12,987 bases of DNA from Phycisphaerae bacterium (GTDB taxonomy: Bacteria; Planctomycetota; Phycisphaerae; UBA1845; Fen-1342): the NCBI GenBank assembly GCA_020058145.1, contig JAGVEP010000503.1, positions 1-12,987 on the forward strand, in the 5' to 3' direction. Each line of letters begins with the position of its first letter. The stretch's first letter is position 1. Below are positions 5,490 through 12,987 of the stretch, piece after piece. The translations under genes were made by a program, and so were the position numbers. The notes under the pieces were generated by a model, which had not been told where the DNA came from, made no database searches, and was given only the letters and a program-made list of their open reading frames with translations.

Positions 5490-6347
5490 TTAGCCTTTGA
5501 CCGCTCCGAGCGCCAAGCCGCCGACGAACTGCTTCTGGGCGACGAAGAACAGCAGGATGCAGGGCAGCATCGTCACCACGCTCGCGGCCATGAGCAGGTT
5601 CATGTCGCTGAAGTCGCCGTACTGGTTCTGGAAAGAGTTCAGGGCTACGGCCAACGTCATCTGGTCTTCGCTCTGCAGGTAGATCAGCGGACCCAGGAAA
5701 TCGTTCCAGGTCCCAATGAACGTGAAGACGGCCGTGATGGCGAGGACGGGCCGGCAGAGGGGCAGCATGATTCGCCACCAGATGCCCAGATGACCGCAGC
5801 CGTCGAGGCGCGCGGCTTCAACCAGGGCCTCGGGAATCTGCGCGAAGAACTGGCGAAACAGGAAGATGAAGAACGGGGCGCCGAAAAACGCGGGGACCAC
5901 CAGGGGCCAGAGCGTGTTCACCCAGCCCAGCGAACGGAACACGAGGAACAGCGGGATCATGGTCACCTGCGCCGGCAACATCATGGTGGCGATCATCACG
6001 ATGAATGCGGCGCTGCGGCCGCGAAAGCGCAGGCGGGCAAACGCGTACCCGGCGAGGCTGCACGACAGGACCTGACCGACGACACACAGGGTCGTGATGA
6101 CGACCGTATTGGCCAGGGCATCCGCGAACCCAAGCCCCGGCCGGCTGCCGATTTTCCGCAGGGCCGCGGGGTAGTTGGAGAATTGCGGGTGCCTGGGCAG
6201 CCAGTGGAAGGTGGCGGCCGAGCCGCTGGCCCCCGCCTGGGCGGTGGTGGCGAGGCTGGTGACGCCCATCCAATAGAATGGGAACGCCATCGCGATAGTA
6301 CCGAGCACCAGCAAACCGAGCGCCAGGCTGTTGTGGCCACGTTTCAT
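5490..6347 (-). CDS. Sugar ABC transporter permease, MalG-like
   Basis: This 285-aa inner-membrane protein has about six membrane helices, starting with residues 9-30. The MalG/CUT1 EAA loop at 177-200 (EAARLDGCGHLGIWWRIMLP) contacts the transporter ATPase. The motif WNDFLGPLIYL (214-224) is also typical of this permease class, and length is normal. It starts 14 bp after the stop of the MalE-MalF fusion gene on the same strand, so the two are co-transcribed and should form the heterodimeric channel. The ribosome-binding site is weak (GGACAG region), suggesting coupled translation. The substrate is probably a maltodextrin, judging from the divergent GH13 gene. No ATPase subunit is encoded in the window. 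Confidence 0.92.
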   Translation of the reverse strand: MKRGHNSLALGLLVLGTIAMAFPFYWMGVTSLATTAQAGASGSAATFHWLPRHPQFSNYPAALRKIGSRPGLGFADALANTVVITTLCVVGQVLSCSLAGYAFARLRFRGRSAAFIVMIATMMLPAQVTMIPLFLVFRSLGWVNTLWPLVVPAFFGAPFFIFLFRQFFAQIPEALVEAARLDGCGHLGIWWRIMLPLCRPVLAITAVFTFIGTWNDFLGPLIYLQSEDQMTLAVALNSFQNQYGDFSDMNLLMAASVVTMLPCILLFFVAQKQFVGGLALGAVKG

Positions 6348-6361
6348 CGACGCACTGTCCG

Positions 6362-8746
6362 CTACGTTTTCAGAGCCTCGTAATACACGAATCGGCGTGT
6401 GCCACGCATGACGAGCAGCGTGAGCGCCAGGATCAGGAGCAAAAGCAGCCAGGCCATCGCCGAGGCGTAGCCCATGGCGTGCAAGTCAAACGCCTGCTTA
6501 TAGACGTAGTACACGTAGAAATTCGTGGCGACGCCGGGCCCGCCGCCGGTCATGACAAATACCTGCGTGAAGATCTGGAACGACGCAATGATCGCCATAA
6601 TTGTGTTGAAGAAGATGACCGGGCTGAGCAGCGGCAGCGTCACGTTGCGCAAGCGGCGCCATCCGGTGGCGCCGTCAATCTCCGCGGCCTCATAGAGGTC
6701 TTTGGGGATGCCCTTCAGGCCGGCCAGGTAGATCATCATCGTGCCGCCGATGAGCCAGAGGTTGAGCAGCGCGAACGCCGGCACGCCCCAGTTCATGGCG
6801 TCACGTTCAAACCACGCCGGCGTTTTCCACCCGAGGGTGATCAGCCAGGGATCGAGCAGCAACTTGAGCAGCCCATGCTCATGGTGGAAAACCCATTTCC
6901 ACATGATGGCCAGGCCCACCCCGGCCAGTACGCTGGGCAGGTACCAGATCGCGCGGAACAGGCCGATGCCGCGCTGCTCGCGGTTCATCAAGACCGCGGC
7001 GATGAGGGCGGCGATCTGGCTGCTGGGAACCGCCAGCAGGGCATACCAACTCGTGACATACAAGGCGCGCTGAAAGCGGTCGTCGTAGCCGAGCAGCTCG
7101 CGAAAATTGTCGAGTCCGACCCACTCGGCCTGATCGAGCGGCCGCAGCGCGCTCCACCGGGTGAAGGCCAGCAGCAGCGACAACACAATCGGGAACGCTG
7201 TTAGACCCGCGAAACCGATCAGCCAGGGGCTCACCATCGTCAAACCGGCACGTTCCTCCTGGCCGGCCAGCCGCCCAGGGCGGTGCCACCACCACCAGCC
7301 GCCAGCCGCCGCCAATAGCACGCCGAGCGGAATCAGAATCCAAGCCGTGATCGCCCCCCACGGCATCGGCACGTAGGACGCGCGGAACACCGTGGGCGTA
7401 CGGTTCGACTCCCACGCGCGGGCGACGGCCGCGAGCTCGGGCGCCGTGGGCTGGCCCAGCTTGTAGACGTTCTCCAGGCCGCCTTTGAGCTGGTCGGCGA
7501 AGCGCAGGTCGGCCGGCCATTCGATCGGGCGTGCCACCAGCGCGGCCGACAAATAGACATCGTTGTTTACCGGCTTGCGAGCCGGGTCGTTGAAGCAGCG
7601 GCTATAGGCCACGCTCTTGAGCGACGGAATGGCCAGTCCCGTTTCGCAAATTCGCTCCTGGCCGCGCGGCCCGCACAGGTACTTCATCAGCCGCCAGGTC
7701 TCGCGCGGGTGCTTATTCTGCTTGGACATGGCCCAGGCCGTCGTCAAGACTCCGCCACTGGGCGGTCGGCCGGCGGCGTGCGGCAGCGGCGCGAAGTCCC
7801 AGTCAAACTGCTCGATCCGGCGATACGTCGGCACTTTCCAGCGGCCGTACGGGCCGGCCAGCCCGATTCGGCCCGATAGGAACGGTTCCTGCGCGGTTTC
7901 GAGTTGGGTCTTGGCGCTCAGCAACATGCGGCCTTCGTCGTGGAACCAGGAGCGCAACTGGTCGAGGGCGGCGACCACCGCCGGGTCGGTCAGATGGAAC
8001 TCCTTGAACCCCGGCGACGCGACGTCGAGACCATACGTGTATAGATAGCTGCGTACGACCGACTCCCAGGTTACGAATTCCGCTCCGTGGCAGCCGGGCA
8101 GCTTGCCAATCGCGCGGGCGGCGGCGGTGAACTCTTCCCACGTCCAGCCGTCTGTGGGCGGGAACTCCACGCCGGCCTTCCGGAACAGGTCCTTGTTGTA
8201 ATAGAAGCCGAGGGTCGTGAAATCTTTGGCCAGTCCCACGAGCGTTCCGGTGCCGACCCGACCCGTGGCCTCGTCATAGCGAAACGCATCCAGCACGGCC
8301 GGAAAGAAATCACCGAGTTGCAGGGCATCGGCTGCCCCGCGGGCCTGGTCCTCGCGGATGAATTCCTCGATGTCAGCCAGCAGACCCTTGGAGGCCACAT
8401 CCGCGACCTTGTCAAAGTTCAGGTAGAAGGTGTCCGGCGGCTCGCCGGCGGCCAGCATCGTCTGCAGCTTGGTTTGCAGTTGCGATGGGTCGCTGACGTT
8501 GTTGCGGACGATCCGCACGTCCGGATTCTGCTCCTCAAACTCCGCGACCAGCCGGGCGACAATCGCATCTTCGTTCTTGTCCCCCCAGTGCAACATGGTG
8601 AGCTGCACCTGGTCCGCCCGACGGTTTTCCCGGCGCAACGGCCGCGTTGCCACCCAGGCAAACGACCAGACGACCACGAGCACGGCCGCGACGGCCAGCA
8701 GCGAGCGGAGCAGCCGCAGAACCCGTTGTGGGAGTTGACTGTTCAC
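6362..8746 (-). CDS. Fused sugar-binding protein and ABC permease (MalE-MalF fusion)
   Basis: This 794-aa protein combines two components that are usually separate. Residues 13-34 form a membrane anchor. Residues 46-450 are a family-1 extracellular solute-binding domain (LTMLHWGDKNEDAIVARLVA at the start, FYYNKDLFRKAGVEFP, and a WRLMKYLCGP segment typical of the C-lobe). A second membrane helix (about 463-484) returns the chain to the cytoplasm. Residues 500-794 are a MalF-type permease with the EAA loop YEAAEIDGATGWRRLRNVTL (685-704). The binding domain is therefore tethered outside the inner membrane next to its channel. The start is GTG 8746, with only a weak GGA 6 nt upstream. The permease partner follows 14 bp downstream. 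A promoter-like element lies at 8824-8852. Maltodextrin specificity is inferred from the divergent amylase. Confidence 0.9.
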   Translation of the reverse strand: MNSQLPQRVLRLLRSLLAVAAVLVVVWSFAWVATRPLRRENRRADQVQLTMLHWGDKNEDAIVARLVAEFEEQNPDVRIVRNNVSDPSQLQTKLQTMLAAGEPPDTFYLNFDKVADVASKGLLADIEEFIREDQARGAADALQLGDFFPAVLDAFRYDEATGRVGTGTLVGLAKDFTTLGFYYNKDLFRKAGVEFPPTDGWTWEEFTAAARAIGKLPGCHGAEFVTWESVVRSYLYTYGLDVASPGFKEFHLTDPAVVAALDQLRSWFHDEGRMLLSAKTQLETAQEPFLSGRIGLAGPYGRWKVPTYRRIEQFDWDFAPLPHAAGRPPSGGVLTTAWAMSKQNKHPRETWRLMKYLCGPRGQERICETGLAIPSLKSVAYSRCFNDPARKPVNNDVYLSAALVARPIEWPADLRFADQLKGGLENVYKLGQPTAPELAAVARAWESNRTPTVFRASYVPMPWGAITAWILIPLGVLLAAAGGWWWWHRPGRLAGQEERAGLTMVSPWLIGFAGLTAFPIVLSLLLAFTRWSALRPLDQAEWVGLDNFRELLGYDDRFQRALYVTSWYALLAVPSSQIAALIAAVLMNREQRGIGLFRAIWYLPSVLAGVGLAIMWKWVFHHEHGLLKLLLDPWLITLGWKTPAWFERDAMNWGVPAFALLNLWLIGGTMMIYLAGLKGIPKDLYEAAEIDGATGWRRLRNVTLPLLSPVIFFNTIMAIIASFQIFTQVFVMTGGGPGVATNFYVYYVYKQAFDLHAMGYASAMAWLLLLLILALTLLVMRGTRRFVYYEALKT

Positions 8747-8823
8747 GAGAATTCCAGCGCCGCGTCGTCGGGGTGATCCACAATCCGGCGCGCGGGTACC
8801 GGCTTCGCCGCCGGCCGGCCGCG

Positions 8824-8852
8824 AGTATAATGTTGCCCATGATCTACTTCAA
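8824..8852 (-). promoter_or_regulatory. Sigma-70-like promoter for the transporter genes
   Basis: On the minus strand TTGAAG (8852-8847) is followed after exactly 17 bp by TATACT (8829-8824), a good housekeeping promoter. Transcription would begin near 8817, leaving a leader of about 70 nt before the GTG at 8746. The -35 lies inside the first codons of the divergent amylase gene. Confidence 0.5.
8826..8831 (+). promoter_or_regulatory. TATAAT -10 element of the amylase gene, possible leaderless start
   Basis: A perfect TATAAT ends 7 nt before the ATG at 8839, so transcription would start at or just before that codon and the mRNA would be leaderless. No purine-rich ribosome-binding site is seen upstream, which agrees. 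The -35 position (8803-8809) is GC-rich and poor. The element overlaps the -10 of the opposing transporter promoter. Confidence 0.4.
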
Positions 8853-11304
8853 ACCATCGACAAAGTGCGGCCGGCGGACGCCTTGGACCGTCGTGCTGGT
8901 GCTCTCGTGCAGTCTGGCGACCTTCATTGTCCCGACGCAGGCCGCGGACTGGCCACCGGCGCCGCCGCTCAGGATCAACCCCGACGACACGCCGGGTGCC
9001 TTGCCGCCCTCGATTCAAGCCGCGGCGCCGGCGGACGGGCGCTGGCGCTGCACGTTTCACTTCAAGCCGGACGCGGGGGCCCAGACCGTCACGCTCGCGG
9101 GCACTTTCAACAACTGGAGCCGCGACGCGCTGCGGCTCAGCGGCCCGGATTCCGCGGGCCTCTGGTCGGGGCAGCTTGAGCTGCGGGCCGGTGTCTACGA
9201 GTATAAGTTCGTCGTCGATGGGACACGCTGGTTTCACGACCCGCGGAATCCCGATGGCGCCAACGACAACAACAACGGGCAGAACTCGGTCCTGAGGCTC
9301 GGGCGGATCGCGAATCTGAAGTCGTCTGGCGGTCGGGTTGGCGACGGGCAGATCGAGGGACTGGCGCTGGAGCACAATCCGCTGTCGCCGCTGTACCGCC
9401 AGGTTCTGCCGGAAGGCAAGCTGCTGGTGCGCCTCAGGACGCTCGCCCATGACGTGGAGCACGTCGGCGTGGCTCTGCCATCCGGTTCCAGCGTCACAAT
9501 GTCAATCGTCGACCAAGGTCCGCTGTTCGCCCTGTGGGAAGGCATCGCGCCACTGGCGGTCGCAACCGACTACACGTTCTTGCTCGTGGACGGGCCGCTG
9601 CGCGCGACCCAGCCGCAGACGTATGGAGTGTCCATGCCGAAAGCGCTGTTCCGCACGCCGAATTGGGCCAAGCACGCGGTCTGGTACCAGATCTTCCCCG
9701 AGCGGTTTCGCAACGGGGACCCGTCGAATGATCGCCAGCCGGTGCGACCTTGGACGAGCGAGTGGTTCACACCCTCGCCGTGGGAGACGCAGAGCGGGCA
9801 GACGTTCTACAAGTACTTCGTCTTCGAGCGGCAGTATGGCGGCGATCTCGCGGGGATCGAGGAGCAGTTGCCGTATCTCAAGGACCTCGGCGTCAATGCG
9901 CTGTATCTGAACCCGATCTTCCAGGCCGCGGGCAATCACAAATACAACGCCACGAACTACGTGCACGTGGACGAACATCTCGGCGTGGCCGGCGACTACG
10001 CAGCCGTCGCGGAACAGGAAGATCTCAACGACCCGCGGACGTGGCAGTGGACGCCGTCGGACCGCTGCTTTCTACGCCTGCTACGCAAAGCGCACGAGCT
10101 AGGCTTCAAGGTCGTCTTGGACGGCGTCTTTAACCACGTCGGCACGCAGCATCCGGCCTTTCAGGACGTGAAAAAGAACGGGAAGAACTCGAAATACGCC
10201 GATTGGTTCAACATCACGTCGTGGGAGCCGTTCCAGGTGGAGGGTTGGGCCGGCGTGGATTCCCTGCCGGTGTTCAAGAAGAGCGCCACCGGCTTCGCCA
10301 GTGCCGCCGTCAAGCAGCACATCTTCAACGTCACACGCCGCTGGATGGACCCGGACGGCGACGGCGACCCGCGCGACGGCATCGATGGGTGGCGCCTCGA
10401 CGTGCCGAACGAGGTCCCGGCTCCGTTCTGGGCCGAATGGCGCCAATTGGTGAAGTCCATCAATCCGGAGGCCTACATCGTCGGCGAGATCTGGGATCGG
10501 GCGGAACTCTGGCTGGATGGCCGGCAATTTGATGCGGTCATGAACTACCCGTTTGCGCGGGCCTGCGTGGCGTGGGTTCTTGATCACAAGCTGAAGATCA
10601 CGGCCAGCACGCTGGATCGTCGGCTGCGGGAGCTGCGGCTGGCCTACCCGCAGGAAGCGACCGTCGTGCTACAGAATCTGCTCGACAGTCATGACACCGA
10701 CCGCATCGCGTCCATGGCGCGCAATCCCGACCGCAAGTACGACGACAACAACCGCTCGCAGGACAACGGGCCCAACTACGACAACTCGAGACCGTCGCCG
10801 CGGGAATACGCCCGGGCCCGCCTCACGGCGCTCATCCAGATGACCTATGTTGGCGCGCCAATGGTCTATTACGGCGACGAGGTCGGGATGTGGGGGGCCG
10901 ACGACCCGACCTGCCGTAAACCGATGCTCTGGGAGGACCTCCAGCCGTATGCGCAGCCCGACGAGAACTTCGTCATGGCGGACCAGTTGGCCTACTACCG
11001 GCGGATCATCGCGCTGCGGAATGCACATCCGGCGCTGCGCACCGGCGACTTCCGGACATTACTCACCGACGACGCGGCCGACGTGTGGGCGTTTCTGCGC
11101 CGCGAGGATCAGGAGCAACTCGTCGTCATCCTGAACGCCTCAGACGAGGAGCACGTGGTCACGGTTCCCCTGCCTGGCGATGCGCCGGGCGCGTGGCGTG
11201 GCGTGTTCAATGTGGAGGGGGCCGTCGCGGCGTCAGACGGCAAATTGGTCGTCACAGTTCCGGCGGTTGGCGCTGCGGTGCTTGTGGGGGCGACGACGAG
11301 ATAG
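8839..11304 (+). CDS. Secreted GH13 alpha-glucan hydrolase, cyclomaltodextrinase/neopullulanase type
   Basis: This 821-aa enzyme hydrolyses alpha-1,4-glucosidic bonds in cyclodextrins, pullulan or maltodextrins. Residues 1-35 form a signal peptide ending in PTQA-A, so it acts outside the cytoplasm. A CBM48/AMPK-like module spans about 68-156 (VTLAGTFNNWSRDALRL, YEYKFVVDG). A second beta domain follows, and the catalytic barrel begins near 275 (HAVWYQIFPERFRNGDPS). Conserved GH13 regions are VVLDGVFNHVG (D428, H433), DGWRLDVPNEV with nucleophile D521, VGEIW with acid/base E550, and LLDSHDTDR with D619. DAVMNYPF after region III is typical of neopullulanase-like enzymes. A small C-terminal beta domain spans about 736-821. 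ATG 8839 is chosen over 8830 because it follows TATAAT at leaderless distance; 8830 lies inside that element. The gene diverges from the sugar transporter, so import of its products is likely. Exact substrate is not settled. Confidence 0.93.
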   Translation: MIYFKPSTKCGRRTPWTVVLVLSCSLATFIVPTQAADWPPAPPLRINPDDTPGALPPSIQAAAPADGRWRCTFHFKPDAGAQTVTLAGTFNNWSRDALRLSGPDSAGLWSGQLELRAGVYEYKFVVDGTRWFHDPRNPDGANDNNNGQNSVLRLGRIANLKSSGGRVGDGQIEGLALEHNPLSPLYRQVLPEGKLLVRLRTLAHDVEHVGVALPSGSSVTMSIVDQGPLFALWEGIAPLAVATDYTFLLVDGPLRATQPQTYGVSMPKALFRTPNWAKHAVWYQIFPERFRNGDPSNDRQPVRPWTSEWFTPSPWETQSGQTFYKYFVFERQYGGDLAGIEEQLPYLKDLGVNALYLNPIFQAAGNHKYNATNYVHVDEHLGVAGDYAAVAEQEDLNDPRTWQWTPSDRCFLRLLRKAHELGFKVVLDGVFNHVGTQHPAFQDVKKNGKNSKYADWFNITSWEPFQVEGWAGVDSLPVFKKSATGFASAAVKQHIFNVTRRWMDPDGDGDPRDGIDGWRLDVPNEVPAPFWAEWRQLVKSINPEAYIVGEIWDRAELWLDGRQFDAVMNYPFARACVAWVLDHKLKITASTLDRRLRELRLAYPQEATVVLQNLLDSHDTDRIASMARNPDRKYDDNNRSQDNGPNYDNSRPSPREYARARLTALIQMTYVGAPMVYYGDEVGMWGADDPTCRKPMLWEDLQPYAQPDENFVMADQLAYYRRIIALRNAHPALRTGDFRTLLTDDAADVWAFLRREDQEQLVVILNASDEEHVVTVPLPGDAPGAWRGVFNVEGAVAASDGKLVVTVPAVGAAVLVGATTR

Positions 11305-11476
11305 GGTTCACGCCGCCGGCCGCGCGCCACAACGCCGACCCGCAACTGCCCGCCCTCAATCCGAAGCCCGGCCCCTCGACATCCGGTAACGACCGGCTCG
11401 CGGCGCGTGTGCCTGCATGGACCTCGGTCCGCGTATTTGATATACACCGAGGGGGGTGGGCAACATGACCGATGAC

Positions 11477-11493
11477 CGGCCACCGAGTGGCCG
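11477..11493. repeat. Hairpin upstream of the LamG gene
   Basis: CGGCCAC (11477-11483) and GTGGCCG (11487-11493) form a perfect 7-bp stem with a 3-nt loop, 21 bp before the start codon at 11515. It could affect translation or end transcription from the amylase gene; no T-run follows. A second 7-bp inverted pair (CCTCGGT 11422-11428, ACCGAGG 11446-11452) lies upstream. The rest of 11305-11514 shows nothing I recognise. Confidence 0.35.
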
Positions 11494-11514
11494 CAGCAGT
11501 GGGCAGGAACCGAC

Positions 11515-12673
11515 ATGGGAAGTACGTCCACCACCCTGCGTAGGGACTGGTTCGTACTTGCACTTGGCGTGGGCCTGGTGTGTTGTGCGTTGTCAGCCGC
11601 ATCGCAGGCAGCGGGCGCGCCGCACAGGGACAACTATGGGCTGAAGCTAGACGGTACCAGCGGCTACGTGGCCATGGGGCCGGCTCCAGGGCTGGGCAGC
11701 GCCACATTTACGCTCGAGACGTGGTTCAAACGCCTCGGGCTCGGCAGCACGGCCAGCTCGGGCACTGGCGGCATCGCCGGCGTGCCGTTGATCGGCAAGG
11801 GCGTCGACGAGGGGGACGGCAGCAATAGGGACGTGAACTACTTCCTGATAATCCACCCGCCGCCCAACCGCCTGGCCGCGGACTTCGAGGCTATCGGCAC
11901 GGGCGCGAACCGCCCGGCGTTCGCGGGGACGCCGCTTCAGACCGGCGTCTGGTACCACATCGCCGCCACTTACGACGGTGGCACGGGGCGCTTGTACGTC
12001 AACGGTCTGCCGGAGCAGGAGTGGTACGTCCACGCCACGCCGCGCTACGACAGCGTCCAGCATTTCGGTCTGGGCAGCGCGTTGGACTCCACCGGGGTGC
12101 CGCACGGGCACTTTGACGGGATATTGGACGAAGTTCGCGTGTGGAACTATGCGCGGTCGCAGGCCGAGATTCAGGCCGCCATCAATGCGGAGGTCACTTC
12201 CGCCCCCGGCCTGATCGGGCGTTGGGGGCTCAACGAGGGCAGCGGAAACGTCGCCGGCGACTCCAGCGGGCGGGCACGACGGGACGATTACCGGCGCCAC
12301 GTGGCTGCCCGGTGCCCCGTTCAACGTGAACCTGCCGGCGGAGCAGCCCGTGCTGCTGGCGCCGCCGGACGGGGCAACCGTGCCCGTCCCGGAGGTAACC
12401 CTGGACGTCCGCGTGCAAGATGCCGACCAGGACGCGCTGGAAGTGAGGTTCTACGGGCGTATGCTCCCAGGGTTCTCCGCCAACCCCTTTCGGATCGTCG
12501 CGCTTCCCGACACGCAGGGGTATTCCGCGTACAACCCGCAGACCTTCAACGCCCAGACGCAGTGGGTAGTGGACAACCGCGCCACCCTGAACATCGCGCA
12601 TGTGGCCCACCCGGGCGACATCGTCAACGCCTTCCGGAAGAACTCGCCTCGATTCATCCACACGCCCCGTTGA
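11515..12673 (+). pseudogene. LamG / Ig-like / metallophosphoesterase surface protein, frameshifted and truncated
   Basis: The gene starts at ATG 11515, with AGGAA (11505-11509) 5 nt upstream. Residues 1-33 form a signal peptide. Residues about 39-240 are a LamG (concanavalin-A-like) domain (YGLKLDGTSGYVAMG, WYHIAATYDGGTGRLYVNG, GILDEVRVWNYARSQAEIQ, LIGRWGLNEGSGN). After GDSSGR the frame is lost. Removing one G from the run at 12271-12274 restores HDGTITGATWLPGAPFNVNL, an Ig-like segment (PVLLAPPDGATV, VTLDVRVQDADQDALEV) and the start of a calcineurin-like phosphoesterase (FRIVALPDTQGYSAYNPQTF, AHPGDIVN). The phosphoesterase stops right after GDIVN, with a stop at 12671-12673, so most of its metal-binding residues are missing. 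The repaired product would be 385 aa. It is a broken surface or envelope protein, unless the frameshift is a sequence error; the truncation would remain. Confidence 0.8.
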
Positions 12674-12704
12674 TACACGCGCGAGTACGAGTCCTTCAGC
12701 AATC

Positions 12705-12987
12705 GTAACAGTTCACCCGTCTGCAAGATTTTCTAAGAATTTCGCATTCTAGCCCTTGCACCGGGAGCGCGCACGCCGCATATCCTCGCCATGCGCAGCA
12801 CGGCGACGCGTTCGGACGCGCTGGACAAGTTGGTGGCGGCCTTGCAGAGCGGCGTCTGCGATCAGGCCGCGGCGCGGGAACTCTACGCGCTCGGCCCCGA
12901 CGCGGTTACCCTCGTGCTGCTCGCCGCCGCACGGCGCATCGCTGAGCAGGACGCACGGCTGACGGTGCTGGAAGCGCAGGCCCAGAC
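12705..12987 (+). mobile_element. Left end of an IS66-family insertion sequence (runs off the window)
   Basis: The element probably begins at 12705 with GTAACAGTTCACCCG; IS66 elements characteristically start with GTAA and make 8-bp target duplications, which here would be CAGCAATC (12697-12704). The transposase starts only 86 bp inside, leaving no room for tnpA/tnpB, so it resembles the single-gene (ISBst12-like) group. The right end is outside the window. Confidence 0.6.
12791..12987 (+). CDS. IS66-family transposase, N-terminal part (partial)
   Basis: The frame opens at ATG 12791 and is still open at the window end after 65 complete codons. It reads MRSTATRSDALDKLVAALQS, then ARELYALGPDAVTLVLLAAA, RRIAEQDARLTVLEAQ. 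A short helical N-terminus, the GPDAV...LLAAARRIAE block and a starting leucine-zipper-like coiled coil are typical of IS66 TnpC-type transposases, which continue into a zinc-finger and a DDE catalytic domain not visible here. No clear ribosome-binding site precedes the ATG. Confidence 0.75.
   Translation, partial: MRSTATRSDALDKLVAALQSGVCDQAAARELYALGPDAVTLVLLAAARRIAEQDARLTVLEAQAQ

Noticed and set aside
5337..6383. 348-codon plus-strand open frame opposite the MalG-like permease
   Set aside because: It is charged, low-complexity and lies antisense to a permease with an intact EAA loop.
7400..7425. T-arm-like sequence (GGTTCGACTCC) that might complete a tRNA
   Set aside because: It lies inside the MalE-MalF coding sequence and has no fitting anticodon arm or acceptor strand.
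8647..8838. Upstream extension of the amylase frame
   Set aside because: It would add an Arg/Pro-rich leader before a good signal peptide and overlap the divergent transporter gene.
11456..11644. Small plus-strand open frame with a purine-rich upstream sequence
   Set aside because: It overlaps the LamG gene start in another frame and its product has no recognisable features; the LamG signal peptide and domain are clear.
1..12987. CRISPR arrays, toxin-antitoxin or phage-defence genes
   Set aside because: Looked for; no regularly spaced repeats and no recognisable defence protein motifs were found.

Overview
The window is GC-rich bacterial DNA. The gene content suggests a planctomycete or a close relative: a solute-binding protein fused to its permease, Pro/Thr-rich envelope proteins, a LamG-type surface protein, few clear ribosome-binding sites and many palindromic repeats. 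This placement is an inference from gene style; no rRNA or other phylogenetic marker is present.

Layout. Positions 1-288 hold no gene but two strong inverted repeats, one containing a perfect DnaA box. A large minus-strand membrane protein follows (289-2298), a VKOR domain fused to two DsbA-like thioredoxin folds, then a small secreted protein (2479-2685, minus). At 2835-2857 the first 23 nt of a tRNA stop abruptly and run into a decayed IS1380-type insertion sequence carrying only the N-terminus of its transposase; two palindromic insertions sit in frame inside that remnant. Next is a minus-strand regulatory pair, an ECF-like sigma factor (4541-5134) followed by a single-pass membrane protein with a repeated outer domain (3386-4501), probably its anti-sigma factor.

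The metabolic core is a maltodextrin-type unit at 5490-11304. A MalE-MalF fusion and a MalG-like permease (minus strand) diverge from a secreted GH13 enzyme of cyclomaltodextrinase/neopullulanase type (plus strand). The enzyme would cut alpha-glucans outside the inner membrane, and the transporter would capture and import the oligosaccharides. The ATPase subunit is not in the window and must come from elsewhere. The 92-bp divergent gap contains overlapping promoter-like elements, and the enzyme gene may be leaderless.

The right end is decayed and mobile: a LamG/Ig/metallophosphoesterase gene broken by a one-base frameshift and a 3' truncation, then the left end of an IS66-family element whose transposase runs off the window.

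The most unusual signal is a set of three small hairpins (3136-3161, 4519-4544, 5419-5439), all in the same orientation and each abutting CTAC (GTAG on the minus strand). This is the architecture of GTAG-type REP elements. Two of them share loop and tail but have different, compensated stems.
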